This document shows positions 16,117 through 23,328 of a stretch of 64,000 nt of DNA, in pieces. Source of the DNA: a virus; IMG/VR virus record IMGVR_UViG_3300036820_000002, positions 1-64,000 of that record. One strand, 5' to 3'. Numbering within the stretch: position 1 is the first letter of the stretch; every line of letters starts with the position of its first letter. The translations under genes and the position numbers were made by a program. The notes under the pieces were generated by a model. That model ran no database searches, was not told the origin of the DNA, and was given only the letters and a program-made list of their open reading frames with translations.

Positions 16117-16644
16117 ATGTTCAAGACCTTCAGCAAGTTCGCGATGATCGTCGGCCTCGCGATGGGCGCTACCCTGTCCGTCGGTGCGATGGCTGCCCAC
16201 GCATCTCCGGTGCCGCAGGCCCCGCCTTCCTCCAGTCACTGTATTACTATGGGCACTGATAAGCTCGGCACTCCTGTTATTCCTGGCGGCGGCAGCAAGA
16301 ACTGCTGTCCCGCTGACCACGTCACTGAGGGCATCACCGGCCAGGATGGAAACCGGAACAGTCAGGATCAGAACGGTAACTGCAGCTGCCCCGGCAGCGT
16401 GAACACCGGCCCCCTTGTCACCTCGGATTATCAGGGCGCCCAGGCAGGTAACTGCGACCCCTGTCCCACCCCGCAGCCCTGCAACTGCCAGCCTCCCGTC
16501 AAGAACCCTTGCCCCGTGAGTCGGCCTGGCGGCAATGACCCGGGCAGTCACCACACCCCTTGCCCGCCGAAGCAGCCCAAGCCCTGTAAGTCGCACACTA
16601 CCCCGAAGGACCCGTGCGGGAACAGCCACAGCACCTGGAAGTAA
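16117..16644 (+). CDS. Secreted Cys/Pro-rich protein
   Basis: 175 residues if started at ATG 16117; ATG 16105 lies inside the promoter -10. MFKTFSKFAMIVGLAMGAT plus AAHASP is a signal peptide. The mature part has about 17 Cys in short motifs (NCCPAD, CSCPG, CDPCPTPQPCNC, HTPCPPKQPKPC), suggesting a disulfide-stabilised extracellular or surface protein. It is an isolated plus-strand gene between minus operons, so it is separately controlled. Family unknown. Confidence 0.7.
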   Translation: MFKTFSKFAMIVGLAMGATLSVGAMAAHASPVPQAPPSSSHCITMGTDKLGTPVIPGGGSKNCCPADHVTEGITGQDGNRNSQDQNGNCSCPGSVNTGPLVTSDYQGAQAGNCDPCPTPQPCNCQPPVKNPCPVSRPGGNDPGSHHTPCPPKQPKPCKSHTTPKDPCGNSHSTWK

Positions 16645-16726
16645 CCGGAACGTTTTCATCCACTGACATCCTCTGAACCCCCTGGCGAGTGCACCGCCAG
16701 GGGGTTCTTCCCTGTTCAGCCGCAGG

Positions 16727-17833
16727 TCAGAACGGGCACTGGTTCACCGGGCGCGGGATCAGCCGCTCCCGGTTGCGGCGGGCCAGGATCGCGGCCTGCA
16801 GCTGACTGGTCCGGACCATGCTCACCCCGTTGTCCCGCAGGATCTTCCTGGCCATGCTGACCCCGGCAGTAGCGGGCACGCTCAGCCGGTCCATCATCTC
16901 CGCGATTTCCCGGTACATCCGTTCCGGCATGTCGATCTGCACGAACCAGGTATGCTGCAGCGGCTCATAGGAGCGGGTCAGGGTCACCATCGTGCCGTAG
17001 GGGATGTGCCCGGCTCTGCTTTTCTGGCATTCCAGTAGGAAGGTGGCGTCATCATCGCTGCGGGACAGGCACCACAGCACGTCCAGGTCGCTCTCCTTGG
17101 CGCTGGAGCCGCGCTGCCCCCGGGTGGTGTCCTTCCCCGAGTGGTCCAGCCGCAGCACCGCGATGCCCAGCCGCTTCAGCCGGGTCAGCGAGCACCGGTA
17201 CAGCTGCAGGAAGGTATCCGCGTCATTCTCATTGCCCTTGATCATCCGGCTGACCGTGTCCAGCACGATCAGGTCCGGCTGGTCCGCCAGTGCTAGCGCC
17301 TGCAGGTGCTCCCCGCCTTCCTCGGTGTCCAGCGGCGGCAGCCCCTGGAAGTTGTAGATGCACAGCTTCTCCAGCTCCTGCCAGCTGGCCCCGAACGCGC
17401 GCATCCGGTCCACGATGTCGGTGAGCCGGTTCTCGTCGTCGACGTAGAGGACCGTCAGGCCCTGCCGGACCAGCTCCAGCGCGAGTTCCTGCACGATCAG
17501 GGATTTGCCCACCCCGGGCTGGCTGAACAGGCCAGCCAGGGAGCCTCGCTCGATGAAGTCGGGCTTCAGCCACTGGACGTCATCGGGTTCTTCCTTGTAC
17601 GCCGTCTCCCAGCTGACTTTCTGGTACCGGGCGTGGAGCGGCTCCGGGTCACCGGGCCAGCTTCCCTTCCGGGCCACCGCGTTCAGCACCGCCTGCCGGT
17701 GCAGCGGCCCCTCGGTGCCGCACTCGGGGCAGGCGCCGCCGGGTGCGAGCGGGATGGAGTAATGCCCGTTGCCTTCGGGTGAGCAGGCGCACATCAGCCC
17801 GCCCAGGCTTGCCACGATGTCCTGATCGCTCAC
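16727..17833 (-). CDS. RecA/RepA-like replicative helicase ATPase
   Basis: 368 residues from GTG overlapping the RusA stop. An N-terminal zinc region has CACSPEG and CPECGTEG. Walker A is GLFSQPGVGKSLIV, Walker B LIVLDTVSRM, and RLDHSGKD is the sensor-type motif of AAA_25/RepA hexameric helicases. The C-terminus looks like a winged-helix tail. Likely unwinds DNA at the phage fork, partnering clamp and SSB. Alternatively it is a recombination ATPase. Confidence 0.82.
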   Translation of the reverse strand: MSDQDIVASLGGLMCACSPEGNGHYSIPLAPGGACPECGTEGPLHRQAVLNAVARKGSWPGDPEPLHARYQKVSWETAYKEEPDDVQWLKPDFIERGSLAGLFSQPGVGKSLIVQELALELVRQGLTVLYVDDENRLTDIVDRMRAFGASWQELEKLCIYNFQGLPPLDTEEGGEHLQALALADQPDLIVLDTVSRMIKGNENDADTFLQLYRCSLTRLKRLGIAVLRLDHSGKDTTRGQRGSSAKESDLDVLWCLSRSDDDATFLLECQKSRAGHIPYGTMVTLTRSYEPLQHTWFVQIDMPERMYREIAEMMDRLSVPATAGVSMARKILRDNGVSMVRTSQLQAAILARRNRERLIPRPVNQCPF

Positions 17834-18249
17834 TGGTTCCCCTCCAGTTCCTCGATCTCGATGACCAGCTGGCCTTTCTTCACCAGCTGTGGTTTCCCGG
17901 CGTGGGTGCCGGGGAGCAGGGTCAGGGAGGCGACCACCGCATCGTTGTCGTCGGGGAGCACCCCCGCGTCGGTGAACCCGTCGATACACGGCTTGGAGGA
18001 GGGGAAGGTGATGTTGGAGGAGTCGCGGCGCCTCCGGTCAGGAGGGAAATAGGACACACGGATAGCCACCTTCCGCAGCGGGGGGATCTGAGCCTGGCGG
18101 GCCAGCTGCGCAGAGAGCTCACGCAGCCGGGCAGTCACTGCCATTCGGGCGAACCGGTTCGCGGTGGAGACCGCGACTGCGCTGGAGCGCCCGTTGGCGG
18201 AGAGCAGCCGGATCCCCGCAGGGAACTCGACCCGGAATACTCTCCCCAC
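17830..18249 (-). CDS. rusA: RusA-like Holliday junction resolvase
   Basis: 139 residues. RRRRDSSNITFPSSKPCIDG followed by AGVLPDDNDAVV is the RusA signature (RDxxN, KxxxD, DDN). The aspartates used for metal-dependent cleavage of four-way junctions are present. It would process recombination intermediates formed by the annealing protein and nuclease encoded further upstream in this operon. Confidence 0.88.
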   Translation of the reverse strand: MGRVFRVEFPAGIRLLSANGRSSAVAVSTANRFARMAVTARLRELSAQLARQAQIPPLRKVAIRVSYFPPDRRRRDSSNITFPSSKPCIDGFTDAGVLPDDNDAVVASLTLLPGTHAGKPQLVKKGQLVIEIEELEGNQ

Positions 18250-18257
18250 ACGCTCCT

Positions 18258-18600
18258 TCAGAAAAAGGGGGGGATCTCCTCCCTCAGCGACCCGTCATGG
18301 GATAGCCAGACGGCGATGGCCCCTGCCTGCAGGGGGATATCCTCCGGATCGTGACCGGAACGGATCAGGAACCCGCAGGCGCAGGACTCCTGCGGGCAGG
18401 CATGCACATGATCATGGCAGCTGCGGCACAGCGACACCAGGTTCGCCAGGCCAAGGCTGCGCAAAGAATCGCCGGTGCCGCCCATTCCCTTTGGGGAGGC
18501 GGTGGTGCACGTCGCAGGCAGCCTTGCGGCACCGCCGGCACAGCCCCTCATCCCGGGCCAGGGCGGCCTTCCTGGCGGCTTCCCAGGTCACTGCGCCCAC
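18258..18600 (-). pseudogene. HNH endonuclease split by a frameshift
   Basis: The first frame gives MGAVTWEAARKAALARDEGL, then CRRCRKAACDVHHRLPKG; the continuation GGTGDSLRSLGLANLVSL and CRSCHDHVHA is in another frame. Together they form a full HNH domain (CxxC, HH, N, H). The join falls near 18480-18494 (CCAAAGGGAATGG on minus). One base too many, a programmed shift, or a sequencing error are possible. As written, neither half alone is a complete nuclease. Confidence 0.65.
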
Positions 18601-18974
18601 CGGGGCGTGCCGTAGCTCCGCAGCCGCATGCGGGCATCCTGGAGCCGCTGCGCCTCCTTCTCCCCTTCCAGTGCCTGCTGGACCTGCTGCCGCAGGCTGC
18701 TGGTGACGGCAGGCTTCTCCGCCTGGAGCGCCTCCTTTAGCAGGTAGGCCTCCAGCCCCCAGATCTGCCGCCTGGCGTCGGCGTAGGAGAGGTCGCGCCC
18801 CAGCTCCTCATCGAAGTTCCCCTCCGCCGCGCAGGCGGAGCTGCCGGTTACGCAGTAGCCGTTGCGCAGGGTCAGGCAGCACACCGTCACGGTGGTGCCC
18901 AGGAAGATGTGGTACTGCTCCTTCACGATCGCCCTGGCGACGTCATCGGCAGTTACTGACGGTCCTCTGCTCAT
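18588..18974 (-). CDS. N4 gp49/Sf6 gp66-family protein
   Basis: 128 residues, ATG with AGGAGGAATC upstream. TVCCLTLRNGYCVTGSSACA and NFDEELGRDLSYADARRQIW, then LEAYLL, match the conserved core of phage Gp49 (PF13876): GYCVTGxSACxxxxNFDxExG, then IWxLExYLL. Biochemical role unknown. A long C-terminal helical extension is present. Confidence 0.85.
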   Translation of the reverse strand: MSRGPSVTADDVARAIVKEQYHIFLGTTVTVCCLTLRNGYCVTGSSACAAEGNFDEELGRDLSYADARRQIWGLEAYLLKEALQAEKPAVTSSLRQQVQQALEGEKEAQRLQDARMRLRSYGTPRWAQ

Positions 18975-19023
18975 GATTCCTCCTTGCGCGAATAACGGGG
19001 ATAGATCTGGACGGCGGGCGCGA

Positions 19024-21990
19024 TCACGGCACCTCGCAGGTGTCTGAGGAGCAGTAAAGCTCGCCCTGCGCGTCGGGCAGTGACGGGTTCCCGTAGAGGG
19101 CATCCCAGTCCACGGGCTTCACCCGTGCGCGCAGCTCATCCCAGCGCTCCTTGCTGACCCGCTGGTACGGCGCCTGGGGATAGGTGCCCTCGGCCATCGG
19201 CAGGAAGGACACCGACTTGAGTTGCCCGTCGAAGGCGCGCAGCACCGCCGGGATGTCTTTTGCCTCCTCGGCGGAGAAGGTGATGGTGCAGCTAACCGCA
19301 TTGTCGGACCACCAGCGCTGGCACTGGGCGGCCAGCGCCGTCTTCTCCCACAGCGATACCTCCCGCTCCGGCCGGATATCGGGGCCCTCTACCGGCAGCG
19401 TGATCACCACCGTGGTCTCCGGGTCCATCACGCTCGGCTCGACGGGGTAGCCCGCCTCTTCCATGGCGCTGGCGAACGGGGAGCCGGCCATGTCGCGGAC
19501 GGTCCGCACGTAGAACCCCCTCTCCCTGGGCCAGTGCACGCCCGGGGTCGCGCCCCAGAGCAGGGATACCGTACCGCTCGGCTTCACCGTCGTCACCCGG
19601 ATTGACTCCCGGACCCCGAGCCATTCGGAGTAAACCCGGTCCCAGCGGCGGATCTCCCGGTAGCCCTCGTCCTGCCAGCGGCGCAGCTCCGCCCACCCGT
19701 TCGCTTCGGCGAACTGGACTACCCCGGTCATCGAGGTGCCGATGCGGCGGTTCCGGTTCATCACTTCGTTGGACTCGGGCCACTGCACCGGCAGCAGGGT
19801 GACGCTCTTGGCGTAGAGGTATGCGAATTTGAGGGTGCGGAGATAATCTTTGAGGTCGGTATGACGATAGGGGAAGGACTCGCATAGTGTGCAGAGTTCG
19901 TTGTCCTCAAGCGCCTGCTCCGCGCAATTTGACACGTTCATGCCACCGGACCAGTAGGTATGGCTCTCCCCGTCGACGGTGATATCCCAGACATCATGCC
20001 TGCCGAGGTGCTCGGTCTCGGTGATGCCGAATGACTGATCTGCGCAGCCGGTGTCCTTGCGGATGGTTTCCCGGAGCTTGTCCATCTTGTAGCCCTGGAT
20101 GAACCCGATGATCTTCGCGAAGCGGGCAGCATCCTGCGCTCTGCCGATATTCACGTCATAGGATTCGCGGGATTCATAATCACCGTTGGCCCATGTGATC
20201 CGTGACGGCTTATTCGTAGTGAAATAGGAGGCAATGCCTAGCGCGGACAGGGAGAGCTGGACGTCATCGCGCATCTGCGGCGACGCCGTCTTGAAGGTGA
20301 CCCGGCCGCTGACCACTGACCCGTTCGCCGAGTACAGCCCCCGGAGTACCGAAGGATTCCCCAGCAGCTCCGGCGGCATGAAGCGCTCGGGGAGCCGCCG
20401 GAAGCAGGAACCGCTGATGACCTTCTCAGTAGTCCAGGCACGGTCGGTGCCGTGGCGCCCCTTGATCAGGCCTGCGATCTCGCTGCTGAAATAATCCTGG
20501 TCGTTCTCGCCGATGCACAGCACGTGGTAAGCATTGCCACGGGTTTCATGGAGGTAGCCGTCGCCGAGCATGAGCCCGGCCAGGATGTCCTTGACATCGC
20601 GGGAGGTACCTGGCAGGCCGCCGCGCAGCCGGTCAATGGACTGGGCATCACCGAGCTCCGTCTTGATGCCGCCGGACATTACCCGGTGATTGACCGTGGC
20701 ATCCACATATCCCGCTGTCGTGCGGTACCGGTAGACGGTTTCCACCCCGGTGCGGATTTTGCGGGTGACCTTCACCCACCCGTCCTGTGACCAGACGGTA
20801 TCGCCCGGCTTGATCTCGCCCATGACGGTGATGCCGCCGGGAGTCAGCAGGGGTGCCCATTCCGGCTGACATGGGTTCGTGCCTTTCGTCCGGTACTCCC
20901 GGTGATCGGGAGGGTCGGCGAGCCGTCCGTGCTCCTGCATCATGTCGAGCCAGACCAGCCCCGGTTCCCCGTTGAGGGCGATTCGCTCTGCCAGGTGCGA
21001 GTAATCACTGCCGGAATAAGCGATGACTGAGTTATTCGACAGGTGACCCCAGCCGTTCGCTCCCATTCTCTCCGGGTTTTTCTTCCAGTTCTTCAGGTCC
21101 AGGAAGTTTTCATCCGCTGGGTCACCGAGCGCAATCTCGGCACTCCTGCGCACATTTCCTGCTACTACGCATTTGCCTGCCAGGTTCATGATGTCGGCAA
21201 TGTCAGTGGAGGTCAGCGGCTGATCCTGCCGGTTCCCTAGCAACCTGGTCAGCTGCTCGTGGAGCTGCTGAAGGATCGCGGGGCCGCTGGCCGTCCCGCC
21301 GAATCCCCGGATGGGCTCCCCGGCCGGGCGGATGCGGGAATAGTCGAAGACCGGCATCCTCCTGGCCGGGAGCAGGAAGGCGCGGAGCAGGCTGGCTACT
21401 GATTCCACCCAGCCTTCACGGCTGTCCGGAATCTGGTGCGGGAATTTTCCCTCCGGCTGGTGCAGCGTGATCTTGCCCGCGCCACGGGTATCGAATCCGA
21501 TCCCGACTCCGAGCATGAGCATGTCCATGGTCCGGGAGAAAGGAAGCGACGGGTCACCGGCTGACGCTATATCTTCGGTGGAAATAAACCCGCAGTTCTG
21601 GAGGGCGCTGGAATCACCGCGCCCGTTGACCATTTCCGTGCCGAGCATCCACAGGCCGCGTCCCGGCGGGCTCCATTTCCCGAGGAATGCCCGGTGGTAA
21701 GCTTCCTGGGCGGAGGCCTGAGCCTTCGCCTCATTCCAGGGCATCCGGTTCTTCGCAGCGTGGTCCTTCTGGATGGAGTACATGCCGGAGATGACCCGGT
21801 CCAGCCCCTCGCTGAAGCGTTCGCGGGTGCCGTCGGGCTTGCGCCGAGCGTACTTGGTCAGCCAGCTGTGCTCGCCGAGAGTGTTGCCCGCGCCCATCGG
21901 GAATCCGAAGCCGGGGTCGCGGCGGGTATAGCCTGCGATGAAATCCGGGTCCATGGTGAAGCTGAGCCATTCAGTCACATGCCTCCTCAC
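19024..21990 (-). CDS. Adenosylcobalamin-dependent (class II) ribonucleotide reductase with intein
   Basis: 988 codons. The exteins total about 673 residues. N-terminal LQNCGFISTED carries the redox cysteine; GTNP | CAEQALEDNELC holds the radical cysteine and glutamate; SVTLLPVQWPESN and TTVKPSGTVSLLWG are typical; the C-terminus CSSDTC is the thioredoxin-reducible pair of monomeric Lactobacillus-type RTPR. It converts ribonucleotides to deoxyribonucleotides using B12. An intein interrupts it at codons 374-688. ATG 21990 is used; it overlaps the upstream gene. Confidence 0.93.
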   Translation of the reverse strand: MRRHVTEWLSFTMDPDFIAGYTRRDPGFGFPMGAGNTLGEHSWLTKYARRKPDGTRERFSEGLDRVISGMYSIQKDHAAKNRMPWNEAKAQASAQEAYHRAFLGKWSPPGRGLWMLGTEMVNGRGDSSALQNCGFISTEDIASAGDPSLPFSRTMDMLMLGVGIGFDTRGAGKITLHQPEGKFPHQIPDSREGWVESVASLLRAFLLPARRMPVFDYSRIRPAGEPIRGFGGTASGPAILQQLHEQLTRLLGNRQDQPLTSTDIADIMNLAGKCVVAGNVRRSAEIALGDPADENFLDLKNWKKNPERMGANGWGHLSNNSVIAYSGSDYSHLAERIALNGEPGLVWLDMMQEHGRLADPPDHREYRTKGTNPCQPEWAPLLTPGGITVMGEIKPGDTVWSQDGWVKVTRKIRTGVETVYRYRTTAGYVDATVNHRVMSGGIKTELGDAQSIDRLRGGLPGTSRDVKDILAGLMLGDGYLHETRGNAYHVLCIGENDQDYFSSEIAGLIKGRHGTDRAWTTEKVISGSCFRRLPERFMPPELLGNPSVLRGLYSANGSVVSGRVTFKTASPQMRDDVQLSLSALGIASYFTTNKPSRITWANGDYESRESYDVNIGRAQDAARFAKIIGFIQGYKMDKLRETIRKDTGCADQSFGITETEHLGRHDVWDITVDGESHTYWSGGMNVSNCAEQALEDNELCTLCESFPYRHTDLKDYLRTLKFAYLYAKSVTLLPVQWPESNEVMNRNRRIGTSMTGVVQFAEANGWAELRRWQDEGYREIRRWDRVYSEWLGVRESIRVTTVKPSGTVSLLWGATPGVHWPRERGFYVRTVRDMAGSPFASAMEEAGYPVEPSVMDPETTVVITLPVEGPDIRPEREVSLWEKTALAAQCQRWWSDNAVSCTITFSAEEAKDIPAVLRAFDGQLKSVSFLPMAEGTYPQAPYQRVSKERWDELRARVKPVDWDALYGNPSLPDAQGELYCSSDTCEVP
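19927..20871 (-). other. Intein with LAGLIDADG homing endonuclease in ribonucleotide reductase
   Basis: Residues 374-688. It starts at Cys (CQPEWAPLLTPGGITVMGE), has the block-B-like ATVNHRVMSG, two LAGLIDADG-type helices (ILAGLMLGDGYL, VLRGLYSANG) and ends HTYWSGGMNVSN before the +1 Cys. The +1 Cys is the catalytic radical cysteine of the enzyme, so activity requires splicing. The Asp/Asn metal positions of the endonuclease look partly retained. Confidence 0.9.
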
Positions 21991-22373
21991 GAGGGGTCCA
22001 GGGTAAGAAGCGCCTTCTCCCGGCTCAGGAGACTGCGGCCGATCTCTATGCGCTTGTGCAGCGCGGTCAGGCTGGCCTGCTGGCAGCGGACTGCCGCCTT
22101 GGCCCGGGACCAGTCCAGGGAGGCGACGTGGAGGTCCAGCCGGTAACTGCCGGTGACCAGCCGGGCTGTCGCCTTGCGGGCTTCCACGCCCCCGTCCGCG
22201 TCCAGGAATGCCCTGTCCAGCGCGTCACCGAAGGCGTTCTCCCGGGTCCGGAACCGTCCTTCCGCTTCCACCGACTCCAGCTCCAGCCCGGCCAGCGTCT
22301 CCACCGACTCCTCCAGGTCACGGCCCAGCTGCCCGAGCTGGCGGGCCAGCGTCTCCGCATCGTAGGAGCTCAT
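21987..22373 (-). CDS. Helical hypothetical protein
   Basis: 128 residues, predicted almost entirely alpha-helical (LARQLGQLGRDLEESVETL, RAKAAVRCQQASLTALHKRI). Overlaps both neighbours by four bases, between the nuclease and ribonucleotide reductase. Not recognised; possibly a recombination accessory. Confidence 0.6.
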   Translation of the reverse strand: MSSYDAETLARQLGQLGRDLEESVETLAGLELESVEAEGRFRTRENAFGDALDRAFLDADGGVEARKATARLVTGSYRLDLHVASLDWSRAKAAVRCQQASLTALHKRIEIGRSLLSREKALLTLDPS

Positions 22374-23107
22374 GCGGCCAGCACCCGGGGGGCGGTGTCA
22401 TGCAGCCAGCCCCAGATGTCGCGGGCCGCCAGGAAGGCGGCGGTGTTCTCCTGACGGCAGGTCACCGGGATCAGCCGCCAGCTGCGGGGGCGGACGTGGA
22501 GCACCGCCAGCTCGTCGATGGCCGGGATCTCCTCCTCGGTGCCGTCGGGACGCAGGATGAAGTCGGCGTTTGCCAGCGCGCTGACCTGCAGGGCAGCCTC
22601 GGGGTAGGCACGCTTGCCGGTCTTGATGTCCGCCAGCACGGTGCGGCCGGCGATGCAGGCGATCCAGTCGCAGGTTCCCGCGTACCCGTAGGTGCGGGAC
22701 CACAGCGTTACCTCGCTCTCGCGGAAGCGCGGCCGGCATTCCATCAGGAAGCGGACGTACTGGTCAGCGTAGCCCTTGATGCCCTTGGGGACCCCCCCTG
22801 ACGGCACCCCCCGGCCCCATTTCTCCGCGAGCTCGTGAACGGCGTCTCCGGTCTCTCGCGCGGCCTGCGACTCACGGAAGGAGGCTGTCTCCAGCATTTT
22901 CCCACGGTCAGCGGCGGTCATCTCTCCCAGCTCCGCCCAGTGCGCGGCGGCGTAGCGGGCGGTGACGCGCTCTTCCCAGCTGTCCACGTCCGGCTTGAGG
23001 ATGACCTTCAGCACGGTGGTCACGCTGGGGGCCTCCTCGCTGGTACGGGGGTGGGTGTACCGGCGGGAGCCGTCGGGGAGGTCGGTGGCCAGGATCGGCG
23101 AGGTCAC
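22370..23107 (-). CDS. RecB/Cas4-like PD-(D/E)XK exonuclease
   Basis: 245 residues. AARETGDAVHELAEKWG, then GYAGTCDWIACIAGRTVLADIKTGK, gives the H, D and D-x-K catalytic set of RecB-type nucleases, followed by ALQVSALANADFI. Works with the adjacent annealing protein as a phage recombination pair. No Cas4-type iron-sulfur cysteine cluster is evident, so CRISPR adaptation is not implied. Confidence 0.83.
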   Translation of the reverse strand: MTSPILATDLPDGSRRYTHPRTSEEAPSVTTVLKVILKPDVDSWEERVTARYAAAHWAELGEMTAADRGKMLETASFRESQAARETGDAVHELAEKWGRGVPSGGVPKGIKGYADQYVRFLMECRPRFRESEVTLWSRTYGYAGTCDWIACIAGRTVLADIKTGKRAYPEAALQVSALANADFILRPDGTEEEIPAIDELAVLHVRPRSWRLIPVTCRQENTAAFLAARDIWGWLHDTAPRVLAA

Positions 23108-23328
23108 GCAGGCCCTTCATCGAGGCACACGGGCCCTTCATCGAGGCCGGGGAGCAGCGCCTGCACCCACGGCCTGGCGACGGGGGCATCCCCGCTGAGG
23201 GCGTCCTTCAGCTCCAGGATGGCCTTCCCGATCCCGATCAGGGCCATGACCTGGGCATCGGTCTTCCGGGGCGCTGACTCTGCCCAGATAGCCATGGCCC
23301 TCTGGAGGTCATCACGGGCGGTTGTCAC
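23104..23328 (-). CDS. Small helical protein in recombination operon
   Basis: 74 residues from a GTG overlapping the stop of the annealing-protein gene (GTGA) and overlapping the nuclease start. Helical (DDLQRAMAIWAESAP, VMALIGIGKAILELKDAL). Position suggests an accessory of recombination. Ends with a short GLDEGPVCLDEGPA repeat. Confidence 0.6.
   Translation of the reverse strand: MTTARDDLQRAMAIWAESAPRKTDAQVMALIGIGKAILELKDALSGDAPVARPWVQALLPGLDEGPVCLDEGPA

Noticed and set aside
22370-23107. Cas4 of a CRISPR adaptation module
   Set aside because: The gene is a PD-(D/E)XK nuclease but lies in a recombination operon beside an annealing protein and shows no four-cysteine cluster.
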